From Bryobacteraceae bacterium (lineage in GTDB: Bacteria; Acidobacteriota; Terriglobia; Bryobacterales; Bryobacteraceae), in assembly GCA_026129905.1 (NCBI GenBank), contig JAHCHE010000007.1, positions 62,001 to 126,000 on the forward strand: 64,000 bases of DNA, written 5' to 3'. The notes under the pieces were generated by a model, which saw only the letters and a program-made list of their open reading frames with translations, had not been told where the DNA came from and ran no database searches. Numbering within the stretch: the stretch's first letter is position 1; every line of letters starts with the position of its first letter. The position numbers were made by a program, and so were the translations under genes. This document shows, piece by piece, positions 22,091-30,566 of the stretch.

Positions 22091-22670
22091 CGGTGTTGAT
22101 GTCCTTCCTCAGCAGAACGTAGGGGATTGTTTTAGCGAGTATGGCGAGATCGAACCAGAAGGACTGGCGGTCAACGTACTCGACGTCGAGGCCTTTGCGC
22201 TGCTCCCACGTGATGTTGTTACGCCCGCTGATCTGGGCCAAGCCCGTGATTCCCGGCTTGACCAGCAGTTTGCGCTTCTCCCTCTCGGTGTAGAAACGGA
22301 TTTGATCGAGCTGGTCAGGGCGCGGGCCCACGAGGCTCATGTCGCCGCGGAGGACGTTGAAGAGTTGCGGGATTTCATCGAGGCTGGTTTGGCGCAAGAA
22401 TCTTCCTGCTTGAGTGACTCGTCGATCATCGCTCCCGCTAAAGCTGGAACCGTCGGGATGTCGGATGTCGGGTGCACCGTCGTACATGGTGCGAAACTTA
22501 TATAAGAGAAACGGCCGTCCGTAGACCCCAAGGCGCTCCTGAGAGAAGAACACGGGTCCCCGAGATGACAGCCGGACAGCAAGTGCGCATGAGAGGAGGA
22601 GGGGAAGACCGACACACAGTGCTCCTGCCGCCACTAAAACGTCGAGAATCCGCTTCGCCACGGCGCTCAT
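22050..22670 (-). CDS. Initiating sugar transferase (bacterial sugar transferase family)
   Basis: A 206-residue polyprenyl-phosphate sugar-1-phosphate transferase. One N-terminal membrane helix ([20 protein letters not shown]) is followed by the catalytic domain: [49 protein letters not shown] with the Asp-Glu pair, and [14 protein letters not shown]. It lacks the multi-helix N-terminus of WbaP-like proteins, so it is the short PglC-like form. ATG at 22668-22670. It probably starts assembly of the EPS repeat unit; its end overlaps the GNAT gene by 41 nt. Confidence 0.92.
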   Translation of the reverse strand: MSAVAKRILDVLVAAGALCVGLPLLLSCALAVRLSSRGPVFFSQERLGVYGRPFLLYKFRTMYDGAPDIRHPDGSSFSGSDDRRVTQAGRFLRQTSLDEIPQLFNVLRGDMSLVGPRPDQLDQIRFYTEREKRKLLVKPGITGLAQISGRNNITWEQRKGLDVEYVDRQSFWFDLAILAKTIPYVLLRKDINTDGRHSTSRATLSH

Positions 22671-23245
22671 GTGGTGACCGTCGGGGCTGTCAGAACGGTG
22701 CTGTCGTGCCAACCAGCGAAGGCGAACAGAGGCCACCTCGCCTCGGGTTCCGAAGCCATGATGAACTGAAGCGTGTCTGCGTGGAAGACGCCGTGCCGCC
22801 GGTTCCATTGGATTATCCGCGCGGAGAGGCTGTCCGCATACTCGCTTAGTGCGTTTCGGACGCCCGCGTTATAGCCGATCTTCCGCATGATAAGTAAACT
22901 AGGGTCAACCTTTCTCTTGAGATATTCGAAGTATGCGCCTTTGGGCCTGTGACGCGGGACCTTGATCGCTTCGAGTAGCAGCGGCGACCGTGCTTAAGTG
23001 GCGAAGCGCATGTATGCGCGATCGAGGCGTGGAAGCAAGAGCTCCGGCAGCCGAAGATTTTAGATCCAAGGGCGTGATTGGCCATCATCTTCTCCCCCCT
23101 CTTCCAGAAACTGGCGTCTCAAACCGCGAACGTACTCGTCCGCGTCCGCGCCGGGGGTGCGCCGAGCAAGGAGACGTTCGACAATGCGGTCTCGGTGGAG
23201 ATGAGACGCGCCATCGAGGTCTACGATTCCTGCAATACCGCACAT
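22671..23245 (-). pseudogene. Remnant of an asparagine synthase-like amidotransferase
   Basis: The 5' end on the minus strand encodes MCGIAGIVDLDGASHLHRDR, the class II glutamine amidotransferase start with catalytic Cys2. After about 30 codons the frame is broken. Further on, a different open stretch (LLLEAIKVPRHRPKGAYFEY through RRHGVFHADTLQFIMASEPE, WPLFAFAGWHD) looks like the C-terminal end of asparagine synthase-type proteins. Total length is under 600 nt against about 1,800 for an intact gene, so a large internal part is deleted. Such genes are usual members of EPS clusters. Confidence 0.6.
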
Positions 23246-23250
23246 ATGCT

Positions 23251-24396
23251 CTAGATCTGGAGTCCCAGTCGTCGATACACAGCAAAGACGCCGGTCAGCA
23301 TGCGAGCCGCCGAGAAGCGCTCCTCTACCGTTCGCGTTGCGCCCTCGGCCAGGGCACAGCGCAACTGCGGTTCGCGTATAAGGCGGTCGAGAGCAGAGGA
23401 AAGCTGGTCGGGGTCGCCCGGCCGGACTAGAAGACCATTCTTGCCGTCGATAACCGTCTCGACGTTGCCCTTAATTCTCGTGGTGACAACGGGCTTTCCC
23501 GCACCGAGACATTCGAGCAGCGAGATGGAGTGGCCTTCCCATCGCGACGGCAGCACCACGATGTCGAGCGTCTGAATCAGGCCAGCGACGTCCTCTCGGT
23601 GGCCGAGGAACTGGAAGCAGTGACGCAGACCCGTTCCCTCCGCCTGGTGCTCCAAGTTCTGCCGCTCCGGGCCGTCGCCGATGATGAGGCATTCAAACGG
23701 GACCGAGCGCATGAGACCCGCAGCGGCGGAAATGAGGATATCAACGCCTTTCTGGGGAGCCAGTCGCCCAACGAAGCCCACGCGTAACACGTTGCCGCCG
23801 GCGTTCTGGCGTGGTGCCACACCGTCCGAGGCCGTCTTTGACGGGATGTCAACGCCATTCAGGACCACGGCCGATTTCTGTCCGGGGCGGAGGATACGAA
23901 ACGCCTTTGCCAGCGCCAGGTCCGTTGGATTGACGAAAATAACCGCGTCGCAGAGCGGCGTTACGGCTCTCTCGATTGTTGAGTAGAGGAGGAGGAGCGG
24001 TCGAGGGGTAAAAATGGGGTCGAACGCGAACCCGTGGACGTGGTGGACGATCCGGGGAATCCGCGCAAGCGTTCCCGCGATGCGTCCAACTACGCCGCCT
24101 TTTGAGGTGTGGGTGTGGAGAAGATCGCAGCCGACCGTCCGGAGGATTCTAGCAAGCTTCACCGCGGCCGCGAGGTCGCGTGCCGGTTGAATCGCACGCT
24201 GAACGCACACGGTATCAATCGTCTCGATGCCCCTGGTCTGGAAAAAGCGGACTGTCGCTTCGTCCGAGGCGATGACGAACGGCTCGTGTCCGGCCGCCTG
24301 AAGTCCTTCGCATACCTTCCAGACGACATAGGTGCCGCCGCCAAATGAGGAGCCTGCGAGGAAGTGACAAACACGTGCCACGGCGGTTTCGCTCAC
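23251..24396 (-). CDS. Glycosyltransferase family 4
   Basis: A 381-residue GT-B retaining glycosyltransferase. N-terminal domain: ARVCHFLAGSSFGGGTYVVW and DLLHTHTSKGGVVGRIAGTL, HHVHGFAFDP. C-terminal donor-binding domain: LRVGFVGRLAPQKGVDILIS, LIIGDGPERQNLE, and the family E-x7-E motif in SRWEGHSISLLECLGAGKPV. Donor and acceptor are unknown. Its start overlaps the end of the next upstream glycosyltransferase gene. Confidence 0.9.
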   Translation of the reverse strand: MSETAVARVCHFLAGSSFGGGTYVVWKVCEGLQAAGHEPFVIASDEATVRFFQTRGIETIDTVCVQRAIQPARDLAAAVKLARILRTVGCDLLHTHTSKGGVVGRIAGTLARIPRIVHHVHGFAFDPIFTPRPLLLLYSTIERAVTPLCDAVIFVNPTDLALAKAFRILRPGQKSAVVLNGVDIPSKTASDGVAPRQNAGGNVLRVGFVGRLAPQKGVDILISAAAGLMRSVPFECLIIGDGPERQNLEHQAEGTGLRHCFQFLGHREDVAGLIQTLDIVVLPSRWEGHSISLLECLGAGKPVVTTRIKGNVETVIDGKNGLLVRPGDPDQLSSALDRLIREPQLRCALAEGATRTVEERFSAARMLTGVFAVYRRLGLQI

Positions 24397-25448
24397 CTAC
24401 GTTCCGGGAGGCACCCCATGTCCGCCAGCAATCTCTTAAGCCTGAGAGTACGCCCGTCGAAACTGAACTCCGACAGAACGCGTTGTCGACCGTGCTCCGA
24501 CATGCGACGGTACAACGTCGGGCGACGGAGGATCTCCGCTACGCGAGCGGCTAAAAGGCTGGGTTCGTTCCGTTCCACCAGTCCCACTTCTGTGCCGGCC
24601 ACTTCCAAAAGGGCCGGCAGGCGCGGAGCGACCACAGGCAACCCAACGGCCATGGCTTCAGCCACCGCGACGCCGAAGGTCTCGTAGTGGCTCGCTGTGA
24701 CAAAAATTGAGCTGCGGCGCATCCAAGCGGCTACTTCGGCGTTAGGCAGACGCCCCGAGAACAGCAGCCGATGGCGTATACCGATCCGCGTGGCACAGGC
24801 GAGGACGTCCTCGCAACCGCCGTCTTGGGTCCCGATGATGCGCAGGCGTACGTCGGGAAACTCCGCAGCCAGGATCGCTGTCGTTTCGAGCAGAATATCA
24901 AGCCCCTTGAGTACACATGCGTGACGGTCCATGTTGCAGACGGTGACGAGGTCGGGCGAGGGCGCGGCCGGGGCGGTTCCAGGCGGAGCAAATACGTCGG
25001 TGTCGATACAATTGTGGATTACTGACACCTGCCGGGCACCGAGCTCGGTTAGGTCGGGCACGGTGCTGCTCGAGACGGCAATTACCGCATGAGCGTAGCG
25101 CAACGCGAATCGCGTTAGCGCGCGGACTAGCAGCGGCTTGCTGCCGTAGAAGAACGGATGTTGAACAAGTGCGGGGCAACTGCGGATGCTGTCCGTTCCC
25201 CCAGCCACGACGATGCAACGCCGCCCGAGAAGGTGCGCGAGTGCGACCACGGGGGCACTGCGGGCAGCCCACCAGCTCAAGTACAGATCGGCCAATCCTA
25301 GTTTGCGGAAATCGGCCACAATCCGAACGTCGAAGCCGAGGCGCGTCAGCGCCTCAAAGTCGCGTTGATACCACTGTCGCGAACCGATGTCGCTCTTGAG
25401 CCGCGAATTCGCGACGACGACGGCTGTCGGCCTACCCGGCATCGACAT
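24393..25448 (-). CDS. Glycosyltransferase family 4
   Basis: A 351-residue GT-B enzyme: AVVVANSRLKSDIGSRQWYQ at the N-terminus, AVIAVSSSTVPDLTELGARQ in the middle, then VTVCNMDRHACVLKGLDILL, RIIGTQDGGCEDVLACAT and SHYETFGVAVAEAMAVGLPV (E-x7-E). ATG 25448 was chosen: GAAGG lies 5 nt upstream and it overlaps the preceding O-antigen ligase gene by 17 nt; upstream frame extension is antisense-like sequence. The end shares an ATGA overlap with the next gene. Confidence 0.9.
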   Translation of the reverse strand: MSMPGRPTAVVVANSRLKSDIGSRQWYQRDFEALTRLGFDVRIVADFRKLGLADLYLSWWAARSAPVVALAHLLGRRCIVVAGGTDSIRSCPALVQHPFFYGSKPLLVRALTRFALRYAHAVIAVSSSTVPDLTELGARQVSVIHNCIDTDVFAPPGTAPAAPSPDLVTVCNMDRHACVLKGLDILLETTAILAAEFPDVRLRIIGTQDGGCEDVLACATRIGIRHRLLFSGRLPNAEVAAWMRRSSIFVTASHYETFGVAVAEAMAVGLPVVAPRLPALLEVAGTEVGLVERNEPSLLAARVAEILRRPTLYRRMSEHGRQRVLSEFSFDGRTLRLKRLLADMGCLPERR

Positions 25449-26919
25449 ATTCACCTTCGTCCCTCGGCACTGCATGCGCGGGGGTGGCGGAGCGAGTCTG
25501 TACCTCAAGACGAGGAACCAAGGACGGGGCTCCACGCGCCTCTGCGATAGTGGCGGCGAATCCGAATACCACCCACCAGTAACGCTTGTCGAACGCTGAC
25601 ATGGCGTTGAGGTTCACAACCAGCATAAGGACTGAGGTCATGAGGGCGCGGGCGAAACCCTCATGTTGAGGAAATCGGCCAGCGAAGCGGCGGACTACTC
25701 TAGTGATCGTAAAGAGAAGATATAGCCAAGCGATTAGACCTGCTATGCCCATCTCACACAGAATCCTGAAGTAAAGGTTGTTCACGCCCATCGACCGCTG
25801 AAACCCGCTGGAGGAGATCTGCTTGTCGAGGTAAACATAACTGGACGGGACTTGAAGGATACGGCCCGGATAATGGAATACCCAATTCCCGATTCCGACG
25901 CCGAGAAACGGATAGTCGGCGAATAGCATCCAGGCAGTACGCACCTCGAGGAGTCTACCGGATACGCTGATATCGGAATCGAAGTTCATGAGACGACCGG
26001 CGACCTGCAACGGGACTCGGATAGGCAGAGGCAGAAGATCCGGCGCGGTGACGACAAGGGCTACGATCAAGAGCGCTACAAGCCCGATCGCAACTAGCCG
26101 AGCTTGAGATCTGCCGTTTTGGACAAACACAATATTACTAAGCAGGAAACCGCATCCCAGGGACACAACGGCAGCCGCCGAGAATGAGAGGAAGGTCAAT
26201 AAGATTGTGGAAACAGCCAGTATCGTCCATCGTATGTGCCGATGGGTCTTTGCGAAATATAGAGCGAAAGGAATGATCGTAAGCAGGAAGTTCCCGGCCA
26301 TCGCGGGCTCGCTGGCCAAGAGCCGAAGGCGGGGAAAGCCAGCCACGTCCGGCAAGAAAGCCAAGTTCGGCTTGTCAGGATCCGCGAAGAACGTGCCGAG
26401 GTGAACCAGTTCTGCGATGCGAGAGAATCCCGGTGCGGGAAAGCCAAGGTAATGGAGGAGTTCGATGGCTCCGTAAGCAACGCAAAACCAAGCCGTCCTT
26501 GTGTACAAGCGTACGCCTTCCGTTAGTGAACGGAAGTGCGGGAGGTAGAGGAGGACTATGGCGAAGCACGTATAATCGATGGCGAGTTGTAGGACCTGTC
26601 TCAGGGACTTAAACCAAAGCAGCTCACCTTTCCACTCGCTGATTGGCGCAAACGCTGACATAGGCACCGACAGTAACGCCAGCGCCAGGAAAGTCAGCAG
26701 TGCCCTGCTGATCGGATTCCGAAGGAGCGTACTCGCAGCCCGTTCCGGGGCTGCGAGCGCCAGCGCGAGGAATAGGCAGGCGGCAGTGAACGTCGAAGGC
26801 TGACCTGCTCCGACCAAGATCTGAGGAAACAATAGAAGGTCCGCGAAGGGGAGGGAGAACACGAATAGCAGCCAGAGCAACCGGAATTTCGGTGCGCGAA
26901 GGCGGAGATGGGCGCTCAT
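25432..26919 (-). CDS. O-antigen ligase/polymerase-like membrane protein
   Basis: A 495-residue polytopic membrane protein with about 11-12 hydrophobic segments. The largest loop contains MLFADYPFLGVGIGNWVFHY, which corresponds to the conserved region of the Wzy_C/O-antigen ligase family. In this operon, with a flippase and Wza/Wzc proteins, the most economical role is Wzy-type polymerisation of the EPS repeat unit; ligase function cannot be excluded. Confidence 0.85.
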   Translation of the reverse strand: MSAHLRLRAPKFRLLWLLFVFSLPFADLLLFPQILVGAGQPSTFTAACLFLALALAAPERAASTLLRNPISRALLTFLALALLSVPMSAFAPISEWKGELLWFKSLRQVLQLAIDYTCFAIVLLYLPHFRSLTEGVRLYTRTAWFCVAYGAIELLHYLGFPAPGFSRIAELVHLGTFFADPDKPNLAFLPDVAGFPRLRLLASEPAMAGNFLLTIIPFALYFAKTHRHIRWTILAVSTILLTFLSFSAAAVVSLGCGFLLSNIVFVQNGRSQARLVAIGLVALLIVALVVTAPDLLPLPIRVPLQVAGRLMNFDSDISVSGRLLEVRTAWMLFADYPFLGVGIGNWVFHYPGRILQVPSSYVYLDKQISSSGFQRSMGVNNLYFRILCEMGIAGLIAWLYLLFTITRVVRRFAGRFPQHEGFARALMTSVLMLVVNLNAMSAFDKRYWWVVFGFAATIAEARGAPSLVPRLEVQTRSATPAHAVPRDEGEYVDAG

Positions 26920-28226
26920 TGGAGTTCCGATTCGTGGGCACCCGACCGTGCGAGGGAAAGGGTGCAGAGTAGATCGTACTCGCGGCCGACGCGTTCGTGC
27001 CAGCTTCCGAAGTCAGCGGTAATGCGCTGTCTAGCGCGGGCACCGCATGTTTTGCAAAAACTCGGGGCCCCGGAAAGGCGAAGTACTGCGGCGGCGAGTG
27101 CCGCAGGGGTAGCCTCGGCAAGGACAATTCCCTCCTGGCCATTGGTCATGAAGGCTGTGTCCCCGAACGGCGATATTACCACCGGGAGCGCCGCTGCCAT
27201 GGCTTCGAACGTTGCGTTGCACGCACTTGTAAGGTCGTGGGCAGAAACGAAGAAGTCAGCACCGAGTCGTACTGTGTGCAGCTCCGCGTGGCTCTTTGCT
27301 CCGCAGAAGCGCAGGAACTTCATGACGCCGAGACTGTGCGCTTGCACTTCGAGCGCGTGCCTTTCGGGGCCGTCGCCGACAATGAGAATGACAGTTTCCG
27401 TGGAGCTATCCAGGAGAGCGCAGGCCGAGACGATTCTGTCTACCCTCTTCCATCGGACAAGTTGGCCTATGTAGATGCCGACGACCGCCGTGAACGGGAT
27501 GTTGTATGTGCGATGAAGCTCGCGACGATGTTCAGCCTTTTGCCAGACCTCTGAATCTGAGGGGAGATCAATGCCATTTCGCCAGCACACGACGTCGGGG
27601 CGGCCGAGGAGCAGACCGACCTCCTTTCCACGTGTCCCGTCGTCCGTTACGATCAATCCATGAGATGGGAGGCGAAAAGCGAGGGCCTCTGTGGAGTGCG
27701 GGAGCAGCCAGGCAATGGTACGCAGGCGGTCGGCCGTGGATCGCCCAGTCTCCGTTGCGTTTGACAGGAATGTCCCCAGAAGTCGCGTTATGTTGATCCC
27801 ACCGAAGGCCATACGCAGGAGCAGGGCGACGGGCGCTCCGTACGGAGTTACGCCGTAGAACACGTCAGGGCGAAGGCGGCGGGCCAGGGCGAAGCAGCAG
27901 AGTGCCGCCTGGGTGAGGAACTGGACCCACAGGACCTTATCGAGCAAGTAACGGCCGATTCGGCCGCAGGGGAGCCGATGGGAGAAGATCGAGCGTTCGG
28001 GTCCAAAGTCCAGCCAGCGCGCCCAGCCTCTGAGGCGGAAAACGTGGATCTTTATCCCGTCCCTAACGAACGTGCTCTTCGATGTTCCCGGCAGCACAAG
28101 ATGGACTTCCCCTCGGAGGGCAAAACCCTCCAGCGTTCGGAATAACGTGGGCACACCGCTACCCCATTTCATTGTCCAGAGAAACGGCGAGATGGCGAGG
28201 ATTCGAAGGCTGGCTCTCTGGGGCAT
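26916..28226 (-). CDS. Glycosyltransferase family 4
   Basis: A 436-residue GT-B enzyme. The N-terminal domain includes ILAISPFLWTMKWGSGVPTL and a membrane-associating hydrophobic stretch; the C-terminal domain includes VVGIYIGQLVRWKRVDRIVS, VILIVGDGPERHALE, GAKSHAELHTVRLGADFFVS and SACNATFEAMAAALPVVISP with the family Glu. A Cys pair CKTCG near residue 390 is unusual. Substrates are unknown. ATGA overlap with the polymerase gene. Confidence 0.88.
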   Translation of the reverse strand: MPQRASLRILAISPFLWTMKWGSGVPTLFRTLEGFALRGEVHLVLPGTSKSTFVRDGIKIHVFRLRGWARWLDFGPERSIFSHRLPCGRIGRYLLDKVLWVQFLTQAALCCFALARRLRPDVFYGVTPYGAPVALLLRMAFGGINITRLLGTFLSNATETGRSTADRLRTIAWLLPHSTEALAFRLPSHGLIVTDDGTRGKEVGLLLGRPDVVCWRNGIDLPSDSEVWQKAEHRRELHRTYNIPFTAVVGIYIGQLVRWKRVDRIVSACALLDSSTETVILIVGDGPERHALEVQAHSLGVMKFLRFCGAKSHAELHTVRLGADFFVSAHDLTSACNATFEAMAAALPVVISPFGDTAFMTNGQEGIVLAEATPAALAAAVLRLSGAPSFCKTCGARARQRITADFGSWHERVGREYDLLCTLSLARSGAHESELQ

Positions 28227-28229
28227 CAG

Positions 28230-28949
28230 TCAGGGCTTCTTGGCTACCAGAAATAGGTGCAGATTATCTGACTTGAAAAGAGACGATAAGGCCCGGTCCG
28301 CAAGCTCAATTATGTGGGCGAGCACGGTAAAGCGCCGCAGCAGGTAGCGTGCAATTGCTGAAACGCCTGTGAATTCGCGCTCCAGTATTAAGCCACACGA
28401 CTCCACGATCGCACGAAGGGAGCCCGGTTCGAAGTGCCGCAGATGGCCAGCGGAGTTGAACGTGTGCAGACAGCGGGGGCACACAACGTCAGGCGCATCC
28501 TGTGCGTGGGGCACGCTGATTACCAGACGCCCGGCTGGCTTGAGGATCCGTGCGGCCTCACGGATAGCGCGCTCGGGGAGTTCCAAGTGCTCTATGATCT
28601 CGGAAAGGACCACCGCATCGCACGACGCCTCACTTAGCGGGACTGATTCACAATTGGCCTGAATCGTCAGCAATCGAGCGCGTTCAGGGACTCGCGTCTT
28701 GAGCAACCGCTGAAAACTGAGATCCAGGGAAAGGGGCCGATAGCCCCTCGAGAGCAGCAACCAGGAGAGGTGGCCATCACCGCAGCCGATGTCGGCTACA
28801 ACGGCGGCAGTTCGTCTTGGTAGCAGCCTCAACAGAACCTGCGAACGGATATGGTCCGTTGAGCGTTGGAAATTCGCGAGGGTGTGCTCCCAATAGCTCC
28901 AGCGCTTGCCGTCGGCCTCGACATAGTCCAAGTACCTAGTCGGATTCAT
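28230..28949 (-). CDS. Class I SAM-dependent methyltransferase
   Basis: A 239-residue methyltransferase with VVADIGCGDGHLSWLLLSRG (motif I), LSLDLSFQRLL (acidic residue at the end of strand 2), CDAVVLSEIIEHLELPERAI (motif of the UbiE/Methyltransf_11 type) and ILKPAGRLVISVPHAQD. It probably methylates a sugar or caps the glycan, by operon context. The CPRCLHTFN segment (two Cys) is typical of EPS-cluster members. ATGA overlap with the flippase gene. Confidence 0.88.
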   Translation of the reverse strand: MNPTRYLDYVEADGKRWSYWEHTLANFQRSTDHIRSQVLLRLLPRRTAAVVADIGCGDGHLSWLLLSRGYRPLSLDLSFQRLLKTRVPERARLLTIQANCESVPLSEASCDAVVLSEIIEHLELPERAIREAARILKPAGRLVISVPHAQDAPDVVCPRCLHTFNSAGHLRHFEPGSLRAIVESCGLILEREFTGVSAIARYLLRRFTVLAHIIELADRALSSLFKSDNLHLFLVAKKP

Positions 28950-30322
28950 CTCTTGCCTATTTTGAGAACTCGTGCGGCGTTACCGACTGCCTTGACATCG
29001 TCGCGTCGCGGCATGATAAGAGCCAATGCACCTATACCTGTCTTGCTGCCGAGAATAGCGGCACCGAATGCAGCCCCCAGGAGCGAGGCGACGAGCAAGC
29101 CCCTGGGGACGGAGGCAAGGCCCCCGATGCGAAGCGCCGCGATCACGCCTGTCATACGTAGTGTCAGGTTCGTGGCGGAGATCATCAGGACTGATTTATT
29201 CTCCATCATCGCTTGACAGCAACTGAGGACAATGAACTGCGAAGACATGATGGCGCTCGAGGCGATCAGAAGTGGCAACAGATCAAGCGTGCTAGCAGCG
29301 TTCGGGATAAAGAAAACCAGCAGTTTGGCAACTGCGAAGTAGGCGATTACGCCGAGGATGATATTTGCCAACGCTGTAATCCGAATCAGCGAACCAGCCA
29401 TCGTTGCAGCGGACTTCCGGTCCCGCCGGGCAAAATCGACGAACATCGCCAAGCTGAGACCCTGTGCGATATACGTGAGACAGTAGGAAAGCTGCAACGC
29501 AAACGCGTACCGACCGACCTCCGCGCCGGGCAAGAAGCAGCTTAGGACGATTACGTCAGCCCGGTGAGATGCCACCGTCAGCATCGAGTGCAGCCACAGT
29601 GGTGCGGCCTTCGGAAGGATGGCTCGGATTCGCGTCAAGCTTGGTGATGCGATGTCGTCTCCATTGGTCGCCGCCAGCGCGAAGCCGACAGCGGTAGCGG
29701 TGAAGTAGACCGAGAAGGCAACCGTCAGGTGGTCCGCTGCGGCAGGGGCCACGAACACGAGCAATGCGGCACCAATAAACTGAATGAAAGTTTGAGCCAC
29801 TGACACTGCTGCGTACTTGGCATTAGCACAGCGGCCCAGGAGTGACCCACCAAGCGCGGCGGTAGTGGCGGATAGCGGTACAGTACTTACCGTCAAGAAG
29901 AGCAGATGGGGTTTGACGACCCCCGATTGTGCACTCAAGGCGAACCAGAGAAAAATGGCCAGCACGGAACCTGCGACTCCTGTGACCAGGATCGAATCGC
30001 CGTTGACCCTCGGCACCACCTGGGGGTTCGTTGCCGTCAAGGAGGCATTGAGCACTCCCAGCCCAAAGGCACCGACCATTGAGGAGACCGACGCAGTGAA
30101 GATGCAGGTGACGTATAGGCCGAAATCGTCGAGCGATAGTGCCTTGGCGAGGAGCGCCGTGGTGAAGAAGCCAAGGCCCGCTCCAACGAGCGGCAGAGCC
30201 GCTACTAGCCATCGACTGCCGCCAGTAGCGATATTCCGCCCTCTGACGTCAGATGCTGGCGGCTGAGTGTTGACTGGATTCGTAGCAATACTCAGCAATG
30301 TGCGAGATTGCGATATCCCCAT
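28946..30322 (-). CDS. Polysaccharide flippase (Wzx/MOP type)
   Basis: A 458-residue membrane protein with about 12-14 hydrophobic segments. The start SRWLVAALPLVGAGLGFFTT then ALLAKALSLDDFGLYV is the typical first helix and FG-Y motif of the polysaccharide biosynthesis flippase family. It would move lipid-linked EPS units across the inner membrane. ATG 30322 (MGISQSRTLLS) fits better than the longer frame, whose extra 41 residues are not family-like. The 244-nt gap to the kinase gene contains a head-to-head repeat pair. Confidence 0.88.
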   Translation of the reverse strand: MGISQSRTLLSIATNPVNTQPPASDVRGRNIATGGSRWLVAALPLVGAGLGFFTTALLAKALSLDDFGLYVTCIFTASVSSMVGAFGLGVLNASLTATNPQVVPRVNGDSILVTGVAGSVLAIFLWFALSAQSGVVKPHLLFLTVSTVPLSATTAALGGSLLGRCANAKYAAVSVAQTFIQFIGAALLVFVAPAAADHLTVAFSVYFTATAVGFALAATNGDDIASPSLTRIRAILPKAAPLWLHSMLTVASHRADVIVLSCFLPGAEVGRYAFALQLSYCLTYIAQGLSLAMFVDFARRDRKSAATMAGSLIRITALANIILGVIAYFAVAKLLVFFIPNAASTLDLLPLLIASSAIMSSQFIVLSCCQAMMENKSVLMISATNLTLRMTGVIAALRIGGLASVPRGLLVASLLGAAFGAAILGSKTGIGALALIMPRRDDVKAVGNAARVLKIGKR

Positions 30323-30479
30323 TACGCGAAGAAAGCCACGTCCCCCAACCGCTACTTTGTGGCATCCACTCGGCTGTTCGAGGTAGGCCCGCCAACCGCC
30401 AACCATCGCGTATACCCAACATTTCCGTTTTGATGACCTCATCAATCGGCCTCGAAGACTTCACCGATGCAGAGCCCTG

Positions 30480-30562
30480 GAACTTCACCGCAGACGAGAG
30501 GACACGGAGTCATGATATAGATTCTTCTCTGCGATCTCCGCGTCTCTGTGGTGAAGTCTAAG
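30480..30562. repeat. Head-to-head pair of dispersed-repeat copies inside the EPS operon
   Basis: A damaged plus-orientation copy (GAACTTCACCGCAGACGAGA) is followed by a complete minus-orientation copy (plus strand: TTCTCTGCGATCTCCGCGTC then TCTGTGGTGAAGTCT). The arms can pair, so the transcript between kinase and flippase genes could form a long imperfect hairpin. Confidence 0.85.
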
Positions 30563-30566
30563 ACTC

